Below are positions 7,736 through 14,100 of a stretch of DNA of 30,278 nucleotides, one piece after another (position 1 is the first letter of the stretch; each line of letters opens with the position of its first letter). The notes under the pieces are model-generated. The model saw nothing but the letters and a program-made list of their open reading frames with translations. It did no database searches and was not told where the DNA came from. The DNA lies in IMG/VR virus record IMGVR_UViG_3300032291_001802, positions 1 to 30,278 of that record; one strand, written 5' to 3'. This stretch comes from a virus. Position numbers and translations under genes: made by a program.

Positions 7736-8029
7736 ATGAACAGAAAACACCAACTAACATTCGATATCACAGAAAAAACAACAGTAATCAGAAACGCTTT
7801 TAATACTGCATATTATATAAGAAATGACCAAACTGGAATGATAGAAGAAAAAAAGACAGGAAGTATGTTTTTAGTAAACATAACAGAAGAAGGTAAATAT
7901 ACTTTAGAGGACAATCACCACAGAACAGGTTTTTGGTATGTCCAATATTTTGAAGAAAAAAACGGTAGAATTTTTATGACCGTTTTTGATGAAAAAAAAT
8001 ATAAAACAGTAGGAGGAGGAAAATCTTAA
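7736..8029 (+). CDS. First early gene, small basic protein of unknown function
   Basis: The product is 97 residues, lysine-rich and without membrane segments or a named motif. The pattern of short alternating hydrophobic strands (QLTFDI, SMFLVNI, YTLED, FWYVQYF, RIFMTVFD) suggests a small all-beta or beta-sandwich fold. The start is supported by AGAGGA at 7723-7728 and a promoter candidate just upstream. As the first product of the early operon it may act on the host or on early regulation; this is inference from position only. Its stop codon lies at the base of the hammerhead ribozyme. Confidence 0.7.
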   Translation: MNRKHQLTFDITEKTTVIRNAFNTAYYIRNDQTGMIEEKKTGSMFLVNITEEGKYTLEDNHHRTGFWYVQYFEEKNGRIFMTVFDEKKYKTVGGGKS

Positions 8030-8032
8030 AAA

Positions 8033-8085
8033 CTAGCCTGATGATGGGGGGTTTGCTACCTCCCGAAACTCTTCGGAGTCGCTAG
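8033..8085 (+). ncRNA. Hammerhead self-cleaving ribozyme (type I)
   Basis: All core elements are present in order. Stem I is CTAGC (8033-8037) with GCTAG (8081-8085). The core CTGATGA is at 8038-8044. Stem II is GGGGGGT (8046-8052) with ACCTCCC (8058-8064), loop TTGCT, one G-U pair. The core GAAA is at 8065-8068. Stem III is ACTC/GAGT with a cUUCGg tetraloop (8068-8079). The cleavage triplet is GTC, so the predicted cut follows C8080. The one departure is an extra U (8045) between A9 and stem II. Stem I may extend beyond an internal loop through ATCT (8023-8026) with AGAT (8090-8093), which could supply the usual loop I-loop II contact. It lies between the first two early genes, so cleavage would split their mRNA. 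Confidence 0.87.
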
Positions 8086-8107
8086 AAGCAGATCAAAGGA
8101 GATCACT

Positions 8108-8401
8108 ATGAACACATATTTATCAAATTATTTAACTCAAGATTGCAATTGCAATTTAATCGAAGAAGTAGGAGAATTTGCAAAAGTTGCTGAAATTACA
8201 AAAAGAAAACATCAAACTGCAGTTTACAAAAAATCTGTCGATTGGACACAATCAAACTATTATATAATCAACGATATAGTTTGGGAGGAATCTACAGTTT
8301 GGAAAAATACTCAGCTATCAGGTGTAGGGTCTGCAAGAAATACAGGAAAAACAGTATTAGAATATTTTGGCGAATCTATATATAATTATATTATTAAATA
8401 G
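8108..8401 (+). CDS. Unknown early protein downstream of the hammerhead
   Basis: The product is 97 residues, soluble and not recognised. It has a cysteine pair near the N-terminus (CNCN, about residues 13-16) and many aromatic residues in the C-terminal half. The ribosome site AAAGGA (8095-8100) lies in the loop of a possible GATC/GATC hairpin (8091-8094 with 8101-8104). Cleavage by the ribozyme would leave a 27-base leader with a 5'-hydroxyl for this gene, so its expression may depend on RNA processing. The next gene begins 10 bp downstream with its own GGAG. Confidence 0.65.
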   Translation: MNTYLSNYLTQDCNCNLIEEVGEFAKVAEITKRKHQTAVYKKSVDWTQSNYYIINDIVWEESTVWKNTQLSGVGSARNTGKTVLEYFGESIYNYIIK

Positions 8402-8410
8402 GAGAATAAA

Positions 8411-8590
8411 ATGAAAAACTCAAACACATCAATAGCAGTATCAAAAGAATTGCTTGACAAGGCAATAGAGCAACATCGTATAACAAAAAAATTGAATCCA
8501 GAGGAAAAAATCCATAGGCAAGGATTTATAGCTTTACTGTTAGCAAAATACGCAGCAGGTAACCTAGTAGAAAAGGAAGGAAAAAAATGA
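8411..8590 (+). CDS. Small helical protein, possibly ribbon-helix-helix
   Basis: The product is 59 residues. It is preceded by AGGAG (8400-8404) and ends overlapping the next start as ATGA (8587-8590). The N-terminal pattern SIAVSKELLDKAIEQH (residues 7-22) resembles a strand plus first helix of ribbon-helix-helix proteins. A second helix follows (EEKIHRQGFIALLLAKYAAG). This could be a small DNA-binding protein. The fold guess is weak, but the gene is well supported by its ribosome site and tight packing. Confidence 0.6.
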   Translation: MKNSNTSIAVSKELLDKAIEQHRITKKLNPEEKIHRQGFIALLLAKYAAGNLVEKEGKK

Positions 8591-8835
8591 GAACGTATTT
8601 TAGCACAAACTTAAAAGGAAAATCTTTGTATGATAAAATCGAGGTTATAAAAGAACTTGCAAGATTGCCAGAAAACACCCTGGCAACAATTCAGTGGAAC
8701 ATGTCAGATGATACTCTATACGGAGTATCAAGTCTAGACCCAACCGTAGAAAATGCGAGTGATGAAGGGCATATATGGACATTTTTGTCACAAAATTATT
8801 TGCTAGAAGAAGTTATAAAAAGTTTAGGAGACTAA
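8587..8835 (+). CDS. Small acidic early protein, unknown
   Basis: The product is 82 residues with no recognised family. The N-terminus (FSTNLKGKSLYDKIEVIKEL) is followed by a tryptophan-containing middle and an acidic C-terminal half (DEGHIWTFLSQNYLLEEVIK). There is no membrane span or cysteine cluster. AAGGAAGG lies upstream of the ATG, and the start overlaps the previous stop, so translation is probably coupled. Five bases separate it from the downstream recombination-like gene, making it part of the same operon. Confidence 0.65.
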   Translation: MRTYFSTNLKGKSLYDKIEVIKELARLPENTLATIQWNMSDDTLYGVSSLDPTVENASDEGHIWTFLSQNYLLEEVIKSLGD

Positions 8836-8838
8836 AAA

Positions 8839-9654
8839 ATGAACGACATAGTAATATCTACAAATAACCCACTTGAAAACATAAGGCAGTCAACCGACGT
8901 GGCTGGAGCTTGCAAGGAAATTGTAAGCAAAACAGCAATCAAGATACAGAATAAAAAATATGTCCCTGTCGAGGGATGGATGAGTATTGCAACTGCTCAC
9001 GGATGTGTATTAAGTGCATCCGATGTAAAACAGATAGAGGGTGGCATTTCAGCGAGAGGAATCGTAAGACGTGTGTCCGATGGTCTTATAATAGGAGAGG
9101 CAGAAGGATTCGTGGGAGACGATGAAAAGACATGGGCAAATCGTCCATTGTTTGCAAGGAGAGCAATGGCGCAAACTCGTGCAATGTCAAGGGCTGCAAG
9201 ATCTGTATTTGCACATGTGGTGGTCTTGATGGACGCAGGATTGGAAACTACTCCTATGGAGGAAATGGAGCATCTAGCACACGTTCAACCCGTAGCACAG
9301 CCAGTAACACAACCACAAAATAAGTCAATAAAATCAGGCATCGAAGAGACTTTCAGCAAGTTTAAGACTGCTATTAGTGAATGTCTTATCACTTTGAATC
9401 TGGATAGATTTATAAAAGCATATAAGACTTTTGATAAGTATGTTCAAACCTTGCCAGAAGATTTATTCGAGGAGTTTGATCACTTCATGACCAAAGCAAT
9501 TACTCAAATTTGCGAAGGAATCGAAACAGGAGACTACACAGTCAATGAACAGATGAGAGATGATTTAAGTAAATTATTTCCTACATGGAAAAATGAAATC
9601 AGTCGAGTATATAACAACCAACCAAAAAAGGATCAAGAGGAGAGAATATTTTGA
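8839..9654 (+). CDS. Candidate single-strand annealing / ssDNA-binding recombination protein
   Basis: The product is 271 residues. The first ~135 residues form a conserved domain: NNPLENIRQSTDVAG, then KYVPVEGWMSIATAHG, then EAEGFVGDDEKTWANRP and ARRAMAQTRAMSRAARS. I recall similar sequences in phages and plasmids. The R-A-x-A-Q-T-R-A-x-S-R-A helix is reminiscent of Rad52/Erf/DdrA-type annealing proteins, but this is suggestive only. Residues about 140-160 are a low-complexity Q/P/V linker (VQPVAQPVTQPQ). The C-terminal ~110 residues are a separate charged helical domain. TAGGAG precedes the ATG. Its place among early genes fits a DNA-metabolism role. The stop overlaps the TTG start of the next gene. 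Confidence 0.6.
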   Translation: MNDIVISTNNPLENIRQSTDVAGACKEIVSKTAIKIQNKKYVPVEGWMSIATAHGCVLSASDVKQIEGGISARGIVRRVSDGLIIGEAEGFVGDDEKTWANRPLFARRAMAQTRAMSRAARSVFAHVVVLMDAGLETTPMEEMEHLAHVQPVAQPVTQPQNKSIKSGIEETFSKFKTAISECLITLNLDRFIKAYKTFDKYVQTLPEDLFEEFDHFMTKAITQICEGIETGDYTVNEQMRDDLSKLFPTWKNEISRVYNNQPKKDQEERIF

Positions 9655-10019
9655 ATACAGAAACTAAAATAAACAGACAAAGATATTGGCATATCAAAGA
9701 AGAGAAGTATATTTACAGTGCATTGAGCTATGAAGGCAATCATAATTATATACGATCAGAATGGACTGGGTTAGTAGATATAGACTTACAACCAATCTAC
9801 GAAGATGATATTATCCATGTGATTGAAACAGAGAGAGAAGACTACTATGCTATTGCTAGACATGACTATAAGTCTTACAGAGTATTCGACACTTACCCAG
9901 TAAGACAACCATTTTCTTCCCTAGGATTGGCATGGATCACAGCATCTATAGTCAAGTCTGTAAAAGTCGTAGGAAATATCAGAGAAGAGAAATACAAAAA
10001 ATATAGGGATATGATATGA
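9651..10019 (+). CDS. YopX-like small protein (divergent)
   Basis: The product is 122 residues from a TTG start at 9651, strongly supported by GAGGAGAG at 9637-9644 and overlapping the upstream stop as TTGA. The centre reads WTGLVDIDLQPIYEDDIIHV and the end reads VKVVGNIREEKYKKY. These parallel the TG-x-x-D-x-x-G-x-x-IYEGD and GNIYEN signatures of YopX proteins, one of which is clearly encoded three genes downstream. It is therefore probably a diverged YopX paralogue. YopX proteins are widespread in phages, but their function is unknown to me. Confidence 0.65.
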   Translation: MNTETKINRQRYWHIKEEKYIYSALSYEGNHNYIRSEWTGLVDIDLQPIYEDDIIHVIETEREDYYAIARHDYKSYRVFDTYPVRQPFSSLGLAWITASIVKSVKVVGNIREEKYKKYRDMI

Positions 10020-10216
10020 AAAAGTTTTACGGATATGCCTTCGCAGGTTTTAACAAAATCGGTGGAACACTAGGAAGTATCACATCTTGTGAAGTAGTTC
10101 ACATTGAACTCTCAGAGGAAGATGCTAAAAATAGGGCAGTCAGACAAAAAAGTCTGATTGCTACTATCGATAAACTATGGAATGAAAGGAATCTAAATGG
10201 AAGAAATTGTAAATAA
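10016..10216 (+). CDS. Small unknown protein
   Basis: The product is 66 residues, starting at an ATG that overlaps the previous stop (ATGA). The N-terminus is glycine/aromatic-rich (FYGYAFAGFNKIGGTLGS). The C-terminal half is a charged helix (ELSEEDAKNRAVRQKSLIAT). It has no named domain and no strong ribosome site of its own, so translation probably depends on coupling to the YopX-like gene. Its last 20 bases overlap the next gene in another frame. Confidence 0.55.
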   Translation: MKKFYGYAFAGFNKIGGTLGSITSCEVVHIELSEEDAKNRAVRQKSLIATIDKLWNERNLNGRNCK

Positions 10217-10565
10217 ATTCGTAGATCTCAAACCTACTCACAGATATTACTGTGAAAATTGCCAGGATACCGGTAAGATAGAAACGCTAGTCTACACAGG
10301 CAAGGACATAGGCTATCTCACACATGGACAAGTGATTGTATCGTATGACAGGTTTGCTCGCATCTGTTGGAACTATCACAGGTCACTGTATCCAAGTCTA
10401 CCTGAGTATAATAGATTTTTAATGAGCAATAAGGAAGCAATTGAGATATATTGCAAAAGTGCGGAAAAATATAACCCATCTGCACACTACGACATACAAA
10501 GCATGGATCCTTGCAAATGTAGTCGAGGAAATTGGATAAAGGAGAAACGAAATGAGGGAAATTAA
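10197..10565 (+). CDS. Cysteine-containing protein, possible zinc binding
   Basis: The product is 122 residues. Cysteine pairs occur near the start (YYCENCQDTGKI, about residues 18-29) and near the end (DPCKCSRGNW, about 104-113). The two CxxC/CxC pairs could together bind one zinc ion, as in DnaJ-like knuckles. The ATG has AAAGGA at 10187-10192 upstream. The gene overlaps its neighbours on both sides, typical of this operon. The YopX gene follows directly. Its function is unknown, and the zinc suggestion is inference from the cysteines. Confidence 0.6.
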   Translation: MEEIVNKFVDLKPTHRYYCENCQDTGKIETLVYTGKDIGYLTHGQVIVSYDRFARICWNYHRSLYPSLPEYNRFLMSNKEAIEIYCKSAEKYNPSAHYDIQSMDPCKCSRGNWIKEKRNEGN

Positions 10566-10977
10566 ATTTAGAGCATGGGATAAAACATTAGAATATATGA
10601 TACAATGGGATAAAATAGAAATGTATCATTTTTATGATGATGATTTTATTCTTATGCAATATACTGGAATTAAAGATGCTTGTGGGAAAGAAATATATGA
10701 GGGGGATGTTGTTTGCATTTATTTTGATAATAATAAAAATAAATGCAAAGTAAGAGTAATAGAGTATAATAATGGAATGTTTTATTGCATGAATTATTTA
10801 AATACAAATTACTATTTATTATATAAAATTAGTAAAGACTCAATAATAAATAGTATTATAATTTTAGATAATATTTATGAAAATCCTACAATTTATAAAG
10901 CTAACTTAAAACACAAATTAAACTGGGATGTAAACTATACAGAACTCATCAAAGAATTGGAGAAAGACAATGTATGA
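10552..10977 (+). CDS. YopX protein family
   Basis: The product is 141 residues with the clear YopX signature: MREIKFRAWDKTLEYM at the N-terminus, QYTGIKDACGKEIYEGDVV at about 41-59, and IILDNIYENPTIY towards the C-terminus. This family is common in phages and prophages of many bacteria; its molecular role is not known to me. A strong ribosome site (GGAG, 10541-10544) supports the start. The middle of the gene is very A+T-rich compared with its neighbours, which hints at recent acquisition. It overlaps a short gene at its 3' end. Confidence 0.85.
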   Translation: MREIKFRAWDKTLEYMIQWDKIEMYHFYDDDFILMQYTGIKDACGKEIYEGDVVCIYFDNNKNKCKVRVIEYNNGMFYCMNYLNTNYYLLYKISKDSIINSIIILDNIYENPTIYKANLKHKLNWDVNYTELIKELEKDNV

Positions 10978-11125
10978 TAATGCATATATTAAATTTAAAC
11001 TATTCGATTGGGTTATCTGGATTAAGCCAGTTGACTGTCTCCTGTTCAGCGAACGACATGAGATTGGATGCAAGGTCTATGTGTATTGGTATATGGCTAT
11101 CGTTGCGAGGAGAACCATAAAATAA
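10970..11125 (+). CDS. Small hydrophobic/aromatic protein, last gene of the early operon
   Basis: The product is 51 residues. ATG 10970 is chosen over ATG 10974 because it is best placed after GGAG (10959-10962) and its product has a more protein-like, basic and aromatic composition (KFKLFDWVIWIKPVDCLLFS, then VYVYWYMAIVARR). There may be one membrane-associated segment near the C-terminus. It overlaps the YopX gene by 8 bp in another frame. I do not recognise a family. A structured non-coding region follows. Confidence 0.5.
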   Translation: MYDNAYIKFKLFDWVIWIKPVDCLLFSERHEIGCKVYVYWYMAIVARRTIK

Positions 11126-11165
11126 AACTTTACAAAATAATAAGACATAACAAACTAGCACTAAG

Positions 11166-11205
11166 CCCAGAGCCGTCACTCTGGGTAGATTCTTGACGGG
11201 GAATC
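11166..11205 (+). ncRNA. Two hairpins with complementary (kissing) loops
   Basis: Hairpin 1 pairs CCCAGAG (11166-11172) with CTCTGGG (11179-11185) around loop CCGTCA. Hairpin 2 pairs GATTC (11188-11192) with GAATC (11201-11205) around loop TTGACGGG. Loop 1 is perfectly complementary to TGACGG (11194-11199) in loop 2, giving six possible kissing pairs. The hairpins are two bases apart. I do not recognise a named riboswitch or ribozyme class. It may be a 3'-end stabiliser or regulatory element of the early transcript. Confidence 0.65.
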
Positions 11206-11238
11206 ATAGCAACAGACATCCTTCCTCTGATCTACTCA

Positions 11239-11278
11239 GTGACATCTGGACTAATTAAAGGGTATAACAAAAGTTATA
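11239..11278 (+). promoter_or_regulatory. Promoter candidate with overlapping dyad upstream of the Rha-like gene
   Basis: GTGACA (11239-11244), an 18-bp spacer and TATAAC (11263-11268) give a sigma70-type promoter with one mismatch in each hexamer. The -10 box is half of a dyad, TATAAC-AAAA-GTTATA (11263-11278), which could be an operator or an RNA hairpin. The ribosome site AGGAG of the next gene follows at 11286. Between 11126 and 11238 I see no gene, only the kissing hairpins. Confidence 0.5.
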
Positions 11279-11298
11279 GCCTTATAGGAGTCCATACA

Positions 11299-12024
11299 AT
11301 GGAACTAAAAACAATCAATAATCAACCGACAATGACCAGTATACAATTGGTCGATTATATCAATGAAGACAGAAGACTTGTAGCAGAACAAGACAATGGA
11401 AAATATACGGAGCTTTTGCACAAAAATTTTATGGCAAAAGTACCTGAAGTTTTAGGGCATAAGCACGCTGCTAAATTTTTAGCAACGCAAAAATATGGCA
11501 ATAACAATGAAAGAAATATTTACATATTCCCAGAACGTGAAGCAATCCTTATGGCTATGTCTTATTCTTACTCTTTACAATCTAAAGTTTACGATCAATT
11601 TCAATCTATGAAAAGCATAGTAGAAAGCATAAATCCAAATGAAATTTTGTTAATAATTGCAAATATGCAAAAACAATTTATGGAATTAAACTCTAATGTC
11701 ACTGCCTTAATCAACAATCTAGCAATTAAGCATGAACCAAAAGTAGAAACACCTAAGTACTTCCAACCTTCATTCTCAAACAATTCCAATGAAGACATTC
11801 ATCTCTATCATAGAATTACTATCTATGGAAAGAAGTTCAGACCAGATTTAGATCAATCTCAGATTAGAGACAGAGCGAAAGAAATAGGGATGATGGCAAG
11901 CAGATTATCTAAAGAAAGAAATATTCAGATTATCAAGGAAGACAATTTGGATGGAAGATTCCAGAATAAGATTTCTTACTATCATCAAAATGTATTGAAA
12001 GAAGTATTTGATTTAATATTTTAG
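11299..12024 (+). CDS. rha: Rha-like phage regulatory protein
   Basis: The product is 241 residues from ATG 11299, chosen because AGGAG (11286-11290) lies 8 bases upstream. An in-frame ATG at 11239 falls in the promoter candidate and lacks a ribosome site. Residues 10-100 match the Rha/pRha pattern: TMTSIQLVDYINEDRRLVAE, then H-K-N-F, and YIFPEREAILMAMSYSYSLQ followed by VYDQFQSM. This corresponds to the Y-x-F-t-x-x-G-x-x-x-L-x-M module seen in phage Rha and related antirepressor-like proteins. A coiled linker follows, and the C-terminal domain (about 160-241) is different, probably a separate DNA-binding or partner domain. Regulation of the replication genes downstream is an inference from position. 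Confidence 0.7.
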   Translation: MELKTINNQPTMTSIQLVDYINEDRRLVAEQDNGKYTELLHKNFMAKVPEVLGHKHAAKFLATQKYGNNNERNIYIFPEREAILMAMSYSYSLQSKVYDQFQSMKSIVESINPNEILLIIANMQKQFMELNSNVTALINNLAIKHEPKVETPKYFQPSFSNNSNEDIHLYHRITIYGKKFRPDLDQSQIRDRAKEIGMMASRLSKERNIQIIKEDNLDGRFQNKISYYHQNVLKEVFDLIF

Positions 12025-12031
12025 AACAAAA

Positions 12032-12056
12032 CCGAGTAGGTGGATAGCCTACTCGG
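12032..12056 (+). other. Perfect 9-bp hairpin upstream of the replication gene
   Basis: CCGAGTAGG (12032-12040) pairs with CCTACTCGG (12048-12056) around a 7-base loop. It is flanked by AAAA on both sides and not by a T-run on the plus strand, so it is a poor rightward terminator. It lies 24 bases before the replication-initiator ATG and may be a protein-binding dyad or a leader hairpin. Confidence 0.6.
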
Positions 12057-12080
12057 AAAACTTGAACAAAAGGATAGAAC

Positions 12081-13403
12081 ATGAATAACACACCAACCGA
12101 AAAAAGCAATCAGAAAAACTCAGAGTTTATACCAAACTTTACCCAGTATCCGAACGAGATCCTCGACAACTGGATGCCACATTTATCAGGAAACCAAACC
12201 AAGATTATCAATGTGTTTGTCCGTCAGATTTATGGCTATCATAAAGACTACGATAGGATATCTATTAGACAGATCTCTCAGAAGACGGGAATATCTATAT
12301 CTAAAGTCTTTAAAGATGTTAAAAGTTTAATTTCAATCGGATGCATTAAGATCCTCAAAAAGGGAGATAAGAATAATTCCCACCTTTATCAAATCTTAAA
12401 TATTACTGAAGAGTTACCCCAGAGGGAACACTCTAGAAGAAACAAGGGTGTTACCCCAGAGGTAACAGGGTGTTACCCTATAGGTAACTCATGTGTTACC
12501 CCAGAGGTAACTGAAGAGTTACCCCAGAGGGAACAACAAAAGAAAGAAATAAAAGAAATAAAATGTGAAATAAAGGAAACGATTCCAAATTACAGAGAAC
12601 AGAGAACAGATTTAGTTCACACATCCAAGATCGAGTCCTATTCAATGGAAAGACTTCTGGAAAAATCTAATAACTTCCTACAACAAGTCGGATTTGGATT
12701 TTCCAAGAATCCCAGATACATCCTAGATCAGATCTACAAGCTACTCCCAGACGACTACCAAGTGAAAGAGGATGCCAAGGATACCGAGATCCTTAAGCAA
12801 GCCATAGAGAAGTTTGAGAGTGGTTCTGGAGGGGATAGAGACGCAATCTCGAAGAAATTATTTCAAGGTGTGGAAGCCATGGCTAAATTGTACTTAATCA
12901 AGAAGTATGGAGAAGAATTCCGAGATGTCTTGTATCCTAAGATCCTTAATGATAACCTGATCCTTTATCTCAATTGCAATCCTACGTTAAAGTACTGTTT
13001 GCAGGGATTTAGCAATGACATTGACGGAGTCTACTCGGAGATCAATCGAATTGTCAGGAAGAGACAAGAACAGGAAGAGAGAGACAGAATCAGAGAGGAG
13101 CAAAGATACCTGGAAAGGGAAAGGATCAAAGCCGAGGCACTCTCTAGACCACATTTTACAGATGATGACATCCATGCTCTTGGATTGAGGACAGTTCCGG
13201 AACTCTTACAGTCGATGCAGGACAAAGGAAGTAATATTGATTTACTCGACAAAAAATATCAGGCTATTGATCAAACGATAACCGATAGTGAGAGAGAGAG
13301 ACTTGGAGAGCTATTGAGGATTAAGATTTCAAAAGGGAACTTGGATCTTAGCGAAGAGAATGAGTATTTGAGTTTGAATAGGAAGATGAAAGGAAATGGA
13401 TAA
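12081..13403 (+). CDS. Lambda O-like replication initiator
   Basis: The product is 440 residues. Residues about 14-112 resemble the phage replication protein O N-terminal domain: FIPNFTQYPNEILDNWMPHL, then a helix ending VFVRQIYGYHKDYDRIS, and IRQISQKTGISISKVFKDV as a winged helix-turn-helix. Residues about 111-152 are encoded by five DNA iterons and are repetitive in three frames (LPQRE, VTPEVT, YPIGN). A lysine/glutamate-rich linker follows, then a helical C-terminal region that may recruit a host helicase. There is no Walker motif, so it is an origin binder and not a helicase. ThyX overlaps its end by 8 bp. The origin role is supported by the embedded iterons and A-rich tract, as in lambda. 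Confidence 0.8.
   Translation: MNNTPTEKSNQKNSEFIPNFTQYPNEILDNWMPHLSGNQTKIINVFVRQIYGYHKDYDRISIRQISQKTGISISKVFKDVKSLISIGCIKILKKGDKNNSHLYQILNITEELPQREHSRRNKGVTPEVTGCYPIGNSCVTPEVTEELPQREQQKKEIKEIKCEIKETIPNYREQRTDLVHTSKIESYSMERLLEKSNNFLQQVGFGFSKNPRYILDQIYKLLPDDYQVKEDAKDTEILKQAIEKFESGSGGDRDAISKKLFQGVEAMAKLYLIKKYGEEFRDVLYPKILNDNLILYLNCNPTLKYCLQGFSNDIDGVYSEINRIVRKRQEQEERDRIREEQRYLERERIKAEALSRPHFTDDDIHALGLRTVPELLQSMQDKGSNIDLLDKKYQAIDQTITDSERERLGELLRIKISKGNLDLSEENEYLSLNRKMKGNG
12413..12578 (+). other. Replication origin candidate: five iterons plus A-rich tract inside the initiator gene
   Basis: Five 17-bp repeats start at 12413, 12450, 12472, 12495 and 12518. Two read GTTACCCCAGAGGTAAC, two GTTACCCCAGAGGGAAC, and one GTTACCCTATAGGTAAC. 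Each is a near-dyad with GTTACC/GGTAAC or GGGAAC arms. The last four are spaced 22-23 bp apart, about two helical turns. An A-rich, almost C-free tract (12535-12578) follows, a likely unwinding element. The arrangement matches lambda ori within gene O. Confidence 0.85.
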
Positions 13404-14073
13404 CTCAGTCGAGCTTATTGGAATCTATGGAGATGACGAATTGATAGCTTGCAGTGCATGGACAAGCACATCCAGAGAGTTGACAAAGGAAAAGAAAAAT
13501 AGAATTAATCAATTGATTAATGAGCTATGGAATAATGGACATGAAACCCCATTTGAAAAAGGTGTAGTACACTTTCTTGTCAATTGTGATATTGCATCAC
13601 ATATCCATCTTTTGAAACATCGTATATCTAGTTTGAATGCTGAGAGTGCGAGATACAAAGAATTAAAAGAGGATAAGTTTTATATTCCAGAGGATTGGAA
13701 AGATTTAAAAATTACAGAAGAGATTGAAATGTGTGATGGGGACATACCATCTTATAGAGCAAACTTTCATACATGGGATAAGATCATTAAAGACTTTACA
13801 CAAGAGTCAAATAGATTATACCATGAATGTATTAAGCAATTGACTCCTATTCTCGGACGCAAAAGAGCTAAAGAGTCAGCAAGGTATTTTAAGACTTATA
13901 ATAGTCAAATTCAATCCGATGTTATGTTTAACATGAGAAGTTTTGCAAACTTCCTTAAACTTAGAAAATCAGAACATGCACAATTGGAAATCAATGAGAT
14001 AGCCAGTCAGATGTTAAAACTTGTAAGACAAACAGGAAAGTTTGACCATACTCTTAATGCGTGGGGGGTATAG
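13396..14073 (+). CDS. thyX: Flavin-dependent thymidylate synthase
   Basis: The product is 225 residues, the usual length for ThyX, which makes dTMP from dUMP using FAD, NADPH and methylene-tetrahydrofolate. The signature lies at residues 74-84, KHRISSLNAES followed by ARY. The family motif is RHR-x7-S, so the first Arg is Lys here while His75, Arg76 and Ser84 are kept. The substrate/FAD-binding C-terminal block FNMRSFANFLKLRKSEHAQ is also present, followed by E-I. It overlaps the replication gene by 8 bp, and AGGAAG lies about 12 bases upstream of the ATG. Linking dTMP supply to replication fits the phage life cycle and is useful in an A+T-rich genome. Confidence 0.92.
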   Translation: MDNSVELIGIYGDDELIACSAWTSTSRELTKEKKNRINQLINELWNNGHETPFEKGVVHFLVNCDIASHIHLLKHRISSLNAESARYKELKEDKFYIPEDWKDLKITEEIEMCDGDIPSYRANFHTWDKIIKDFTQESNRLYHECIKQLTPILGRKRAKESARYFKTYNSQIQSDVMFNMRSFANFLKLRKSEHAQLEINEIASQMLKLVRQTGKFDHTLNAWGV

Positions 14074-14100
14074 TAGGATAGTAGACAATGGAGATATGGA

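Noticed and set aside
11166-11205. Purine-type riboswitch with kissing loops
   Set aside because: Only two bases separate the hairpins and no closing P1 stem or conserved junction is visible.
12032-12056. Rightward rho-independent terminator before the replication gene
   Set aside because: The stem is strong but is followed by AAAACTT and not a T-run.
12406-12520. Second hammerhead core (CTGAAGA at two places)
   Set aside because: No GAAA box, stem III or GUH cleavage site follows; these bases border the iterons.
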